Positions 1-8,127 of a stretch of 33,792 nt of DNA are shown here, piece by piece; the stretch's first letter is position 1; every line of letters begins with the position of its first letter. Below the pieces are notes generated by a model that was given only the letters and a program-made list of their open reading frames with translations, was not told the DNA's origin and made no database searches. The translations under genes were made by a program, and so were the position numbers. This stretch comes from Deltaproteobacteria bacterium. Its GTDB lineage: Bacteria > Myxococcota_A > UBA9160 > JAJDAL01. The DNA lies in NCBI GenBank assembly GCA_029261875.1, contig JAJDAL010000022.1:1-33792 (forward strand), written 5' to 3'.

Positions 1-583
1 GGCGCATGAATTCGACTCCCCCACCGGACGTAATGTAGGTCTTGAAACCGTTGGCACGCAGGTGGGCGAGCAACTCGAGCATCGGTTGATAGACCATCTC
101 GGTATAGGGTCGACCGGTTTTGGGATGCTTCGACACGGCGAGCCAGTCGCTCACGATCTTGGAAAACTCTTCCGTCGTGTTGTCGGCGTGCGTCGCCATG
201 ATCAACTCGAGCACCGCGTGCTCGCCGCCCGCCAGGGCGGCCTTCAGGTCTCCTTCGAGTACCGCTTTGAAGGGTTGGCGTTTCTTCCAGTCGGGATGTG
301 AGGCGGCGAGCGTTTTGACCCGATCCAGCGCAAAGGCCAGCTGAATGTAGATGGGCTGCTCCACCCACAGCGTGCCGTCGTTGTCGAACACCGCGATGCG
401 CTCGGCGGGGGGGACGAAGTTCTCATGTTTCGGGTCGGCAACCGTCTGCACGAATTCCAGGATCGCCTGCTTTGATTTTCCTTCGTTCCACGACGGGAGC
501 GGATCGGGTCGATCCGCGCGGGCGGCGAGGGCGAATGCGAGGCCGAGGCCGAGAGTGAACAGAATCAAGAGGGTCCGTTTCAT
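1..583 (-). CDS. Secreted HAD-superfamily phosphatase (C-terminus beyond left edge)
   Basis: The reading frame is open from an ATG at 583 to the left edge, giving 194 visible residues, so the C-terminus is missing. GGAG stands 7 bases before the ATG. A Sec signal peptide covers about residues 1-24 (hydrophobic core LLILFTLGLGLAFALA). HAD motif I is FDNDGTLW, with nucleophile D67 and general acid D69. Motif II is probably the Ser in ITSGGGVEF near residue 188. The Lys and acidic metal motifs III and IV would lie off the window. The family hydrolyses phosphate esters and resembles the phosphoserine-phosphatase-like branch; the substrate is not evident. The signal peptide places it in the periplasm. 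It diverges from the multihaem cytochrome gene across a 79-base spacer. HAD phosphatase: confident. Specific role: unknown. Confidence 0.85.
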   Translation of the reverse strand, partial: MKRTLLILFTLGLGLAFALAARADRPDPLPSWNEGKSKQAILEFVQTVADPKHENFVPPAERIAVFDNDGTLWVEQPIYIQLAFALDRVKTLAASHPDWKKRQPFKAVLEGDLKAALAGGEHAVLELIMATHADNTTEEFSKIVSDWLAVSKHPKTGRPYTEMVYQPMLELLAHLRANGFKTYITSGGGVEFMR

Positions 584-617
584 GCTGATCTCCACGACGG
601 CACTCAAGAGTTGACTA

Positions 618-633
618 CACTCGGCGTCGAGTG
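618..633. promoter_or_regulatory. Perfect palindrome in the divergent HAD/cytochrome spacer
   Basis: CACTCG (618-623), a GCGT loop and CGAGTG (628-633) form a perfect inverted repeat. It directly follows a TTGACT hexamer (611-616) that could be a -35 element, although no convincing -10 lies 16-18 bases downstream. It sits between divergent genes, so it may be an operator for either. Function is inferred from position only. Confidence 0.35.
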
Positions 634-662
634 GGGCGAATTCTGATCGAGGAGGTTTCTGT

Positions 663-2819
663 TTGCAAGGCTTGGTTGGGCGATACACCCCCTTCTTGAT
701 CAGCGCGCTCTTGGTCCACTACGGGTGTGGTGAAGGAACGCCGCCCGCTCCCCCGATTCCCGAGCCGGTGCCCGTCGAACTCGTCGTCGAGCACTACGTG
801 GGCGCGAACGCATGCGCGGATTGCCATGCGGAACAGGCGGAGCGATGGCACGGCTCCCACCATGATCTCGCGATGCAGGAGGCCAGCGCGGCGAGCGTGC
901 TCGGCGATTTCGCTGAGGCGACCTTTTCCGAACGCGGGGCCACCACGCGATTCTTCCGACGCGACGATGAATTCTGGGTGCAGATCGACGAATCCGACGG
1001 AAGCGTCGCTCTCCACGAAGTTCGATACACCTTCGGCGTCGATCCGCTCCAACAGTTTCTCGTCGAACCGGAACCCGGTCGCTTGCAGGCCTTGACCGTC
1101 GCATGGGACACGCGTCCCGTCTCCGACGGCGGACAGCGCTGGTTTTCGCTCCAACCCGAGGAATCGACGTCGCCGGGAGACGTACTCCATTGGAATGGGA
1201 TCGGAAACCGTTGGAACTACATGTGCGCCCATTGTCATTCGACGAACGTGGAGAAGGGGTTCGATCCCGGGAGCGGTAGCTACGAGACGCAATGGTCGGA
1301 GATCGACGTGGCGTGCGAGGCATGCCACGGTCCGGGCGATGCACATGTCGCGTGGGCTCAGAGCGACCCGCGTCCGAATACGCGGAACGGCCTGCGTGTT
1401 CAGCTGCCGCGCTCGGAAGCGAGCTGGAAGATGGACCCGTCAACGGGGATCGCCCAACTCGACGGCCCGCGGGACAGCGGGCCCGAGCTCGAGACCTGTG
1501 CTCCCTGCCACTCGCGCCGCGGTCTCTTGAGCGAAGGCGCCGGGAGCTATCACGACAACTACCGACTCATGCTGCTCGAAGAAGGTCTCTACTACCGCGA
1601 CGGCCAGATACGCGACGAGGTGTACGTGTTTGGCTCCTTTCTTCAGAGCCGAATGCACGCCGCCGGCGTGCGTTGCAGCGATTGTCACGATCCCCACTCG
1701 CTCAGCCTGCGCGGGACGACCGAGTCCGTGTGTGGGCAGTGCCACGAGCCCGCCCGCTTCGCGACGATCGAGCACCATCACCACCCCGTCGATACCGAAG
1801 CCGCACGCTGCGTGAATTGCCATATGCCGGCGCGTACCTACATGGAGGTCGACGCGCGGCGCGATCACAGTATCCGGGTCCCGGAACCGCACGTGTCGGC
1901 CGCGCTGGGTTCACCGGACGCGTGCACGGCGTGCCATGCGGATCAGACCCAGGAGTGGGCGGGGAAGATCGTGGAAGGGTGGGGTGAACGGTCCAATCGC
2001 CACTCCGTCCCGACGGCGATCGTGCGCGCCACGCGGTTGGCCGAGCAACGATTCGCCCCCCGACCGGAGCTCGAACGGGCCGTGCGCGAGGCGCGCCAGG
2101 ATCCGGATCCACTGGTGCGACGTGCGGCGGCGGCGGCCAGCATGGCCCTCCCGCTGAACCTCCGCCCGGATGCGATCGGTCCTCTCGTCAAGGATCCCGT
2201 GCGCTCGGTTCGATTGGAAGCGGCCCTCTCCCTCGCGGAATCCAGTACGACGCCGGGACTCTCCGCAGCACTCGACGAATACCGCGCGGTGCAGCGCTTG
2301 AACGCCGACGACCCCAGCGCGTACGTCAATCTCGGTCTTCTTCACCAGCGTTTGGGGGAGTCGCAACGCGCAGAGGACGCGTACAAACGAGCCATCCGAA
2401 TGAGTCCCTTCTTCATACCCGGGTATCTGAATCTGGCGGACTTGTATCGAACGAGCGGTCGGGAAAAAGATGCGGACCAGGTGCTGCGCGATGGCCTACG
2501 GATTCACGAGTCGAGTCCAGAAATCCACCACGCCCTCGGTCTTTCGTTGGTACGCCAGCAACGCTTGGCCGAGGCGCTGGAATCACTCGGTCGAGCCGCT
2601 TCTCTGGCGCCGGAGGTTCCCCGGTTTTCCTACGTGTACGGTGTGGGGCTGCACTCGACGGGACAGACCGACCGGGGACTCGAGGAATTGGAACGAGCCC
2701 ACCGGCGCCATCCTGCGGACCGGGAACTCCTCGAGGCATTGGCCTCGATTTCCCGCGATGTGGGACGGAACGAAGCGGCCGCCGCCTATTTTCAGAAGCT
2801 TCAGGCGCTCACCGAGTAG
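663..2819 (+). CDS. Octahaem c-type cytochrome fused to HEAT-like and TPR repeats
   Basis: The start is a TTG at 663, chosen because a perfect AGGAGG (650-655) lies 7 bases upstream. The protein has 718 residues. The N-terminus is hydrophobic and ends near Cys22 (HYGC), a poor lipobox, so it is exported but perhaps not lipidated. Eight CxxCH haem sites follow: CADCH (Cys51), CAHCH, CEACH, CAPCH, CSDCH, CGQCH, CVNCH and CTACH. The CVNCHMP site and the later DHSIRVPEPH stretch are typical of cytochrome c554-like multihaem proteins fused to TPRs. After about residue 450 there is a HEAT-like segment (DPLVRRAAAAASMAL, DPVRSVRLEAALSLAES). At least four TPR units then run to the end. It is probably a periplasmic electron carrier or reductase with a protein-docking tail; the substrate is unknown. 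The next gene is convergent, 11 bases away. Confidence 0.85.
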   Translation: MQGLVGRYTPFLISALLVHYGCGEGTPPAPPIPEPVPVELVVEHYVGANACADCHAEQAERWHGSHHDLAMQEASAASVLGDFAEATFSERGATTRFFRRDDEFWVQIDESDGSVALHEVRYTFGVDPLQQFLVEPEPGRLQALTVAWDTRPVSDGGQRWFSLQPEESTSPGDVLHWNGIGNRWNYMCAHCHSTNVEKGFDPGSGSYETQWSEIDVACEACHGPGDAHVAWAQSDPRPNTRNGLRVQLPRSEASWKMDPSTGIAQLDGPRDSGPELETCAPCHSRRGLLSEGAGSYHDNYRLMLLEEGLYYRDGQIRDEVYVFGSFLQSRMHAAGVRCSDCHDPHSLSLRGTTESVCGQCHEPARFATIEHHHHPVDTEAARCVNCHMPARTYMEVDARRDHSIRVPEPHVSAALGSPDACTACHADQTQEWAGKIVEGWGERSNRHSVPTAIVRATRLAEQRFAPRPELERAVREARQDPDPLVRRAAAAASMALPLNLRPDAIGPLVKDPVRSVRLEAALSLAESSTTPGLSAALDEYRAVQRLNADDPSAYVNLGLLHQRLGESQRAEDAYKRAIRMSPFFIPGYLNLADLYRTSGREKDADQVLRDGLRIHESSPEIHHALGLSLVRQQRLAEALESLGRAASLAPEVPRFSYVYGVGLHSTGQTDRGLEELERAHRRHPADRELLEALASISRDVGRNEAAAAYFQKLQALTE

Positions 2820-2830
2820 TCCTTCGCGGG

Positions 2831-3271
2831 CTACTCGGGTGTGGCGGGAGCCTCCGGTGCAGCGGCGGCCCCGGTCGTGCCCTGCATGACGGAGTCGAGC
2901 GCCTTGACGCCACCGTGTTGAGCCGCGGACCCCAGATCCGCACCGCCCATGGCCTTTTGTGCCGCCGCTCCCGCGCCGACACCGGCTGCGTTCTGCATCT
3001 TCACCGTCAAGCTGCCTCCGCTGCTCACGGGCGGCGGCGTCGCTTCCGGAGCCGCTTGCGCCGTCGTGTCGACCGCTGCGTCTGCGGCTTGGGCGGCCGG
3101 CTTCTCGTCGGCCGCGGATTCGCTGCCTGCTTGCGCTTCTTCCGGCGATGCACCGAGGGCGTCGCCCGCGGCTTTCTTGAGCGCATCCGCGTATTGGGCC
3201 GTGCCCGGTGATGCGAAAATCACCAGGATGAAACACGTTGCAATGGAAACCGCGGTTGTTCGAAATGACAT
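2831..3271 (-). CDS. Ala-rich secreted protein of unknown function
   Basis: This is a 146-residue protein with a signal peptide of about 25 residues (cleavage near SPGTAQ). A strong AGGAGG stands 8 bases before the ATG. The mature part is low-complexity, rich in Ala, Glu, Pro and Gln (AAQAADAAVDTTAQAAPEA), with one better ordered stretch, SLTVKMQNAAGVGAGAAAQKAMGG. I recognise no catalytic motif. It starts 28 bases downstream of the sulfatase stop on the same strand, so the two are probably co-transcribed. It might be a small periplasmic accessory or structural protein. The signal peptide, ribosome site and operon position support it as a real gene, but no function can be assigned. Confidence 0.65.
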   Translation of the reverse strand: MSFRTTAVSIATCFILVIFASPGTAQYADALKKAAGDALGASPEEAQAGSESAADEKPAAQAADAAVDTTAQAAPEATPPPVSSGGSLTVKMQNAAGVGAGAAAQKAMGGADLGSAAQHGGVKALDSVMQGTTGAAAAPEAPATPE

Positions 3272-3299
3272 CGTTCGTACCTCCTGGGGGGTTCGGAAC

Positions 3300-4868
3300 C
3301 TAGTTGCCCGGGTTCCCTTTTTGGATCTTGTCCATCGCGTTGGCGAGGCTGAAGGATCCCGGCCGCTGGCGCGGGGGAAACTCTTTGAAGCTGCTCAGCC
3401 ACTTCGCGATGTATTTTTGGGCTGGCGCCAGCGCAAACATGCGTTCGGCTCGCCAGCGTCCATATCCCATTCCTTCGTGATCCGCGCGTTCGAACGGATC
3501 CGTTCGCAGGTTGAACAGCTTGGGGAACCGCAATGCGACGAACGGCTCCTGCCATACGTCGAAGCCGTGGGCGCGCTGCTCGAGGAAGACGATCTTCCAA
3601 TTGTTGTAGCGAAGCGCCGCGACGTCCCCATCGTCGGTCCAATAGAGGAAGTCGTGTCGGGGCCATTCTGCCTCGCCCTTGAGAGCCGGCATCAAGTTGT
3701 ACCCATCGAGGTGCGACTTGTACTTGCGCCCAATGGCTTTGACTTTCCCCTTCACGAGCTTTTCTTTGACGTCGGGTTCGCCGGCTGCGGCGAGCAGCGT
3801 GGGAAGCATATCCTCATGGGACGCGATGTCGTTGATGACGGATCCCGGTTTGATGACACCGGGCCAGCGGATCATGCTCGGTACGCGGTAGCCCCCTTCC
3901 CAGTTGGTGTTCTTCTCACCGCGGAACGGAACGGTGCCACCGTCGGGCCAGGTCATGGCCTCGGCCCCGTTGTCCGTCGACCACATGACGATCGTGTTCT
4001 CCGCGATGCCGAGTTCGTCGAGCTTGGCGAGCACCTGACCGACATGGCCGTCGTGTTCCACCATGCCGTCGGGATAGATCCCGAGTCCGGTCTTGCCCTT
4101 GGACTCGGCCTTGAGTCGCGTCCATACGTGCATCCGCGTGGAGTTCCACCACAGAAAGAACGGCTTGTCTTGAGAATGCGCGCGCTCCATGAAATCGAGG
4201 GCTGCGGCGGTGACCTCGTCGTCGACGGTTTCCATTCTCTTCTTGTTGAGGGGACCGGTGTCTTCGACGCGACCGTCGGCGAAGGACTTGATGACGCCAC
4301 GCGGTCCGAAATTCTGCCGGAAGGTTCGACCGTTGCCCATCACCATGTCGCCGGGGTAGTCGACGTTCTCGGGTTCGTCCTCTGCGTTCAGGTGGTAGAG
4401 GTTCCCGAAGAACTCGTCGAAGCCGTGGTTGGTGGGGAGGTGCTCGTCCCGGTCACCGAGATGGTTCTTGCCGAACTGCCCGGTCATGTACCCGTGGTTC
4501 TTGAGCAACGAGGCAATCGTCGGGTCTTCTTTCGGCATGCCTTCCGGCGCGCCGGGGAGCCCGACCTTGGTGAGCCCGGTTCGGATGGGGCTTTGGCCGG
4601 TGATGAAGGCGGCGCGTCCCGCGGTGCAGCTCTGCTGGCCGTACCAGTCGGTGAAGAGCGCGCCCTCCTTGGCGATCCGATCGATGTTCGGGGTTTCGTA
4701 TCCCATGACGCCGAGGTTGTAAGCACTGGTGTTGTACCAGCCGATGTCGTCGCCCCAAATCACGACGATGTTCGGTTTCTGCGCGGCTTGCGACGTCTCT
4801 ACGCCGAACAAGACTGCCGCAACGACGAAAAATGCCCGCAGAATGTGGGTTCGTTGGATCCCGGTCAT
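3300..4868 (-). CDS. Periplasmic sulfatase (arylsulfatase family, Cys type)
   Basis: A 522-residue member of the alkaline-phosphatase-superfamily sulfatases, with a signal peptide ending near SQAAQ (about residue 29). The metal site is WGDDIGW (D40/D41). The sulfatase signature is C81-T-A-G-R85, where Cys81 is the residue oxidised to formylglycine. Further family residues are visible: GKNHLGD (K134, H136), H247 in STRMHVW, STDNGAE (D299, N300) and RGEKN (K319). The length is normal and all key residues are present, so it should be active once matured. No formylglycine-generating enzyme is encoded in the window. It hydrolyses sulfate esters; the N-terminal domain resembles bacterial arylsulfatases but the natural substrate is not deducible. 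It leads a likely operon with the downstream Ala-rich secreted protein. Confidence 0.92.
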   Translation of the reverse strand: MTGIQRTHILRAFFVVAAVLFGVETSQAAQKPNIVVIWGDDIGWYNTSAYNLGVMGYETPNIDRIAKEGALFTDWYGQQSCTAGRAAFITGQSPIRTGLTKVGLPGAPEGMPKEDPTIASLLKNHGYMTGQFGKNHLGDRDEHLPTNHGFDEFFGNLYHLNAEDEPENVDYPGDMVMGNGRTFRQNFGPRGVIKSFADGRVEDTGPLNKKRMETVDDEVTAAALDFMERAHSQDKPFFLWWNSTRMHVWTRLKAESKGKTGLGIYPDGMVEHDGHVGQVLAKLDELGIAENTIVMWSTDNGAEAMTWPDGGTVPFRGEKNTNWEGGYRVPSMIRWPGVIKPGSVINDIASHEDMLPTLLAAAGEPDVKEKLVKGKVKAIGRKYKSHLDGYNLMPALKGEAEWPRHDFLYWTDDGDVAALRYNNWKIVFLEQRAHGFDVWQEPFVALRFPKLFNLRTDPFERADHEGMGYGRWRAERMFALAPAQKYIAKWLSSFKEFPPRQRPGSFSLANAMDKIQKGNPGN

Positions 4869-4977
4869 CGATCGATTCCCCTCTCGGATGGTATTCGTTC
4901 CCTGCTTCGAGCGAGCCGAAGGGGGGCCACTCTACACCGAGAGGAGGCCCAGCGACACCGCCGGTTGAGCGAAAATG

Positions 4978-5571
4978 TCACAGTTTCGACGCCGACGCGG
5001 GCGGGCGCACCGGTTCGGTTCCGACCGACAGGAAGACGACCCCCATCCCGAAGACCCCGATCGCGAACATCCAGCGCCCGATGGGCGGCAGTGCGGGCAT
5101 GGGTTCGGCGGGCATCGGTTCCGCTTGCAGGAGTGCGGTGAAGGTGACGGTGTCGAAGGGCGTCAAGCCGAACTCGATCACGAAGCTCGCCAGTCCACCT
5201 TCGATCACGAACACCGGCGCAAACGCGTCGGCGTCGGAGCGACTCTGAAACGCGCCCACGGAAACCGCCATCGGGGCGAACAACTGGTGCACGGAATGGT
5301 TGGCGACGCGGGCCGAGTACAGCGCGGGCGATGCGATCAGTGCACCGTCGCCGTCGTTGTCCGTCAGTGTGAACCCAACCGAGCCCTTCACCTGATTCGC
5401 ATGTCGGTCTGCGGGCAGCGCGACGGGACCGAAGGGCAGCGAGTAGAATTGTAGATCCGGCGTGCGGTTCACGACGGTGCGCGCGCCGTGCAGACTTTGG
5501 GCCTGTGGAGCCGAAGGCGCGACAGCGAGCGACGCCAGGAGCGTTGCCCACGCGAGCGGCGATCGCAGCAT
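4978..5571 (-). CDS. Secreted protein with C-terminal membrane anchor, unknown function
   Basis: I place the start at the ATG at 5571, because GGAGGGG stands about 5 bases upstream and it puts the signal peptide (MLRSPLAWATLLASLAVAPS) at the very N-terminus. An upstream in-frame ATG at 5595 is possible. The product has 197 residues. The middle holds an acidic DNDGDG loop that could bind calcium and a mostly beta-type sequence. Near the C-terminus a Pro/Met-rich linker (AEPMPAEPMPALPP) leads into a hydrophobic segment (RWMFAIGVFGMGVVFLSV), suggesting attachment to the inner membrane or a sorting tail. It lies 109 bases upstream of the sulfatase on the same strand. I do not recognise the family. 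Confidence 0.6.
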   Translation of the reverse strand: MLRSPLAWATLLASLAVAPSAPQAQSLHGARTVVNRTPDLQFYSLPFGPVALPADRHANQVKGSVGFTLTDNDGDGALIASPALYSARVANHSVHQLFAPMAVSVGAFQSRSDADAFAPVFVIEGGLASFVIEFGLTPFDTVTFTALLQAEPMPAEPMPALPPIGRWMFAIGVFGMGVVFLSVGTEPVRPPASASKL

Positions 5572-5716
5572 GTTGCCCCTCCAGGCATCTGCCATCCCCT
5601 CTCACATCCCGCCCCATACTATCTGAACGGGTCGACTCGCTGGGTGATTTCCCTATCCCCCGGGGTGGATGCGAGATTCACTTGAGCCCGGGGTCGAATG
5701 CGAACAAAATAGCTCC

Positions 5717-8020
5717 GTGGTGAAAACGCGTCTCCGGAAAACCGCGCGCAGTGTTCGAAGCCTTCCGATGATCTGCGCGCTCGCGCTGTGGGGTGGGAGT
5801 GCCTTCGCGCTCGAGGACATGGCGGAGGTCAACGAAGTGCTGGCTCAGTTCTTCTGGGACTGGGAAGGGCAATTGGGCGAGATGGAGGCATCGGGCACTC
5901 CCGGCGCAACCGAAAATTTTTCGATCGATCTCGACACGAATCCCGACGGATTGTCCGAGCCGACGGTGTCGATCCACGGCGGTGTCGATGCGTCGATCGC
6001 GATGCTGGATCTGGCGCATTACCAGATTGGCCTCGTCCCGCGCGTGTCACCCGGCGTGTTCGGTAGCGTCCACGTCGACACACGGCTGTGGGATCACGTT
6101 CAGTCCCCGGGCGTCTCCAACATCAATTTCGCCCGCCAACGCATCGGTCAACATGTGCTGGGCCAGTCCTTCGATTCGGCGCTCACGAGCGGTACGCTGC
6201 TCTCCACGCTGACCGTCAACGGCCAACTCCTTCAAGCTACGCCCGGGCCGCTCGCCAATCCCGTGGCGGACGCTTCCGTGTTCGCCGTGGGGGGGACGAG
6301 CATGGCGGCGCCCTCGGCGGCGGGTGCCGGACAGGTGGTCCAAGACGGCTTCTACGGGTACAACCCGAGCTTCGGAGCCTTCAAGGACGACTCCCTGGGC
6401 GCGAACCTCGATGATCTCGACCTCACCCCAACGCCCGGCGGAGACGGCATCATCGCCAACGGCATTGTGGGTTATCTCTTCGACGACGTTCCCGCCGAGG
6501 GGATCGCGGGAACCAGTTTTCCCGTGACCCTCAGCAACGCCGCGACCGCCGGCGTCAACGGAAGTCAGGTCCCGACGACGACGACGATCTCCTACACGAT
6601 GCTGGTCACGTCCACCCATTCATTCAGTCGAACACTCGAGTGGGAAGTCGACAGTGCTACGCCGGGCGTGACGTATCGCAACTTGCGGGTTCCGGATGAC
6701 ACGACGTGCAACGACGTCGGGGGATCGGACCCCAACGCGGCCCCGGGCGCAGGCTACGGCTGCGTCGAAGTGGCGGCGACCCAGGATGCGAACCAGACGG
6801 GTCCCGGAACGGCTCCCGACCAAATCAACTGGGCCTCGCTCTACGCCGCCCGGACGCTCTCGGTTCCCGACGAGTATCAATTTCCGAATCTCTGGCAACT
6901 GGAAGTGCAGGGCTTCGACGGCAACCCGACGGGAGCGGTTCTCTACCGGCAGGCGGCACAGATCGAAAATGGTGCCGTATCCCCCACGACATCGGGTTAT
7001 GACGGCAACGCGGCGTCGATCGTGAAGTTCGTTGCGCGGCATCCCGATCCCAGCGCGACCTTCGCGGTCGCTTGGGCCAGCCTGAGCGATTTCTCGACGG
7101 AGGGTTCGGGGACCTGGGGCGCGACGGTGAGCAGCTCGGTCGTCGTGTTCGAGAAAGTGGGCGACACATATGTGTTGCGCGATATCGAGACGGGCTTCCA
7201 CGAGCACACGAACGGCGGCAGCTTTCAGGCCGGTTCCTTCGCGGGAAGCGCCACACCGGACGGGGACGCCTTACGGGTGGACGCCGAAACCGGCGGCGTC
7301 CTGATCAGCGCGGCCCGCGACGGTAGCGGCGGGTCCTTCTTCTTCGAAGTCCGCTCCGATGGCTCGGCCACGGATCCGACGAGCACCGTTACGTACACCG
7401 GTCTCGAGACCCATCGTGTGGTGATCTCGAGCCCGGATCCGCTGGTGCGCTTCGAACTCGCGTGTCCGGTCTCGAGCCTCGATCCGGAGAACGGCGACGT
7501 CGACGGAGATGGAATCTGCGACGACGGCAACCGCAACGGGATCGCGGGCGATCTTCCGTGCAGCGACGGAGTAACGGAAAATTGTGACGACAACTGCCCC
7601 ACCCACGCGAATGCCGATCAATCCGATGCCGATGGAGACGGTGTGGGCCAGTTGTGCGACAGCTGCCTCGACCGCGCCAATCCCCGGGTGGCGCGCCTTG
7701 CGTTCCAGACCACCACCGGCGGCCAACTCGACGACGACGCCGATGGCTTCGGCAATCAATGCGACGCCAAATTCGGAACTGGAGGGCAGGTCGTGGGTGG
7801 CGTCGACATCGCGGAACACCTGGCATCCTTCAACAAGAGCCGCGACGCAAGCAACTGCGGTGGGACCGGCGACCAACCCTGCAGTCCCTTCGATCTCGAC
7901 AACGCGGGCCAGATCATCGGCGGTCCCGACATCCTCACCACCTTCGGCCTCTTCAACCAACCGCCGGGCCCGAAGTGCAGCGCGTGCCCCCTCGACTGCG
8001 ACGGACCGGCCTGCCCCTGA
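5717..8020 (+). CDS. Large secreted protein with Ca-binding TSP3-like and dockerin-like repeats
   Basis: I choose the GTG at 5717 because it places the signal peptide (VVKTRLRKTARSV... to GGSAFA) at the N-terminus; there is no strong Shine-Dalgarno, so the start is uncertain. The product has about 767 residues. A GGTSMAAPSAAGAG segment (codons near 6292-6333) matches the Ser motif of subtilases. However, I find no DTG-type Asp motif or HGT-type His motif upstream, so protease activity is doubtful. The middle is beta-rich and unassigned. The C-terminal 180 residues carry calcium-binding runs (NGDVDGDGICDD, DQSDADGDGVGQLCD, DDDADGFGNQCD) of thrombospondin type 3 kind. Two dockerin-like units then follow (GGQVVGGVDIAEHLASFN and GQIIGGPDILTTFGLFN), and a Cys-rich end. 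It is likely extracellular or surface-bound. Confidence 0.8.
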   Translation: MVKTRLRKTARSVRSLPMICALALWGGSAFALEDMAEVNEVLAQFFWDWEGQLGEMEASGTPGATENFSIDLDTNPDGLSEPTVSIHGGVDASIAMLDLAHYQIGLVPRVSPGVFGSVHVDTRLWDHVQSPGVSNINFARQRIGQHVLGQSFDSALTSGTLLSTLTVNGQLLQATPGPLANPVADASVFAVGGTSMAAPSAAGAGQVVQDGFYGYNPSFGAFKDDSLGANLDDLDLTPTPGGDGIIANGIVGYLFDDVPAEGIAGTSFPVTLSNAATAGVNGSQVPTTTTISYTMLVTSTHSFSRTLEWEVDSATPGVTYRNLRVPDDTTCNDVGGSDPNAAPGAGYGCVEVAATQDANQTGPGTAPDQINWASLYAARTLSVPDEYQFPNLWQLEVQGFDGNPTGAVLYRQAAQIENGAVSPTTSGYDGNAASIVKFVARHPDPSATFAVAWASLSDFSTEGSGTWGATVSSSVVVFEKVGDTYVLRDIETGFHEHTNGGSFQAGSFAGSATPDGDALRVDAETGGVLISAARDGSGGSFFFEVRSDGSATDPTSTVTYTGLETHRVVISSPDPLVRFELACPVSSLDPENGDVDGDGICDDGNRNGIAGDLPCSDGVTENCDDNCPTHANADQSDADGDGVGQLCDSCLDRANPRVARLAFQTTTGGQLDDDADGFGNQCDAKFGTGGQVVGGVDIAEHLASFNKSRDASNCGGTGDQPCSPFDLDNAGQIIGGPDILTTFGLFNQPPGPKCSACPLDCDGPACP

Positions 8021-8127
8021 ATCATCTGCGGGGCGCGACCCGGCCCTCCCGATCCACGCCTGGCGAGTTTCCGATCGAGGGCATTTCCTGCACAGCGATG
8101 GGTCGCTTCAGTGGTAGATTGCTTCCC

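Noticed and set aside
2949..5141. A long plus-strand frame (730 codons) antisense to the sulfatase and Ala-rich genes
   Set aside because: It has no family motif and low codon plausibility, and the opposite strand carries a complete sulfatase with all key residues.
5669..5716. An upstream start for the Ca-repeat protein at 5669
   Set aside because: It would put 16 polar residues ahead of the signal peptide; the GTG at 5717 gives a normal export signal.
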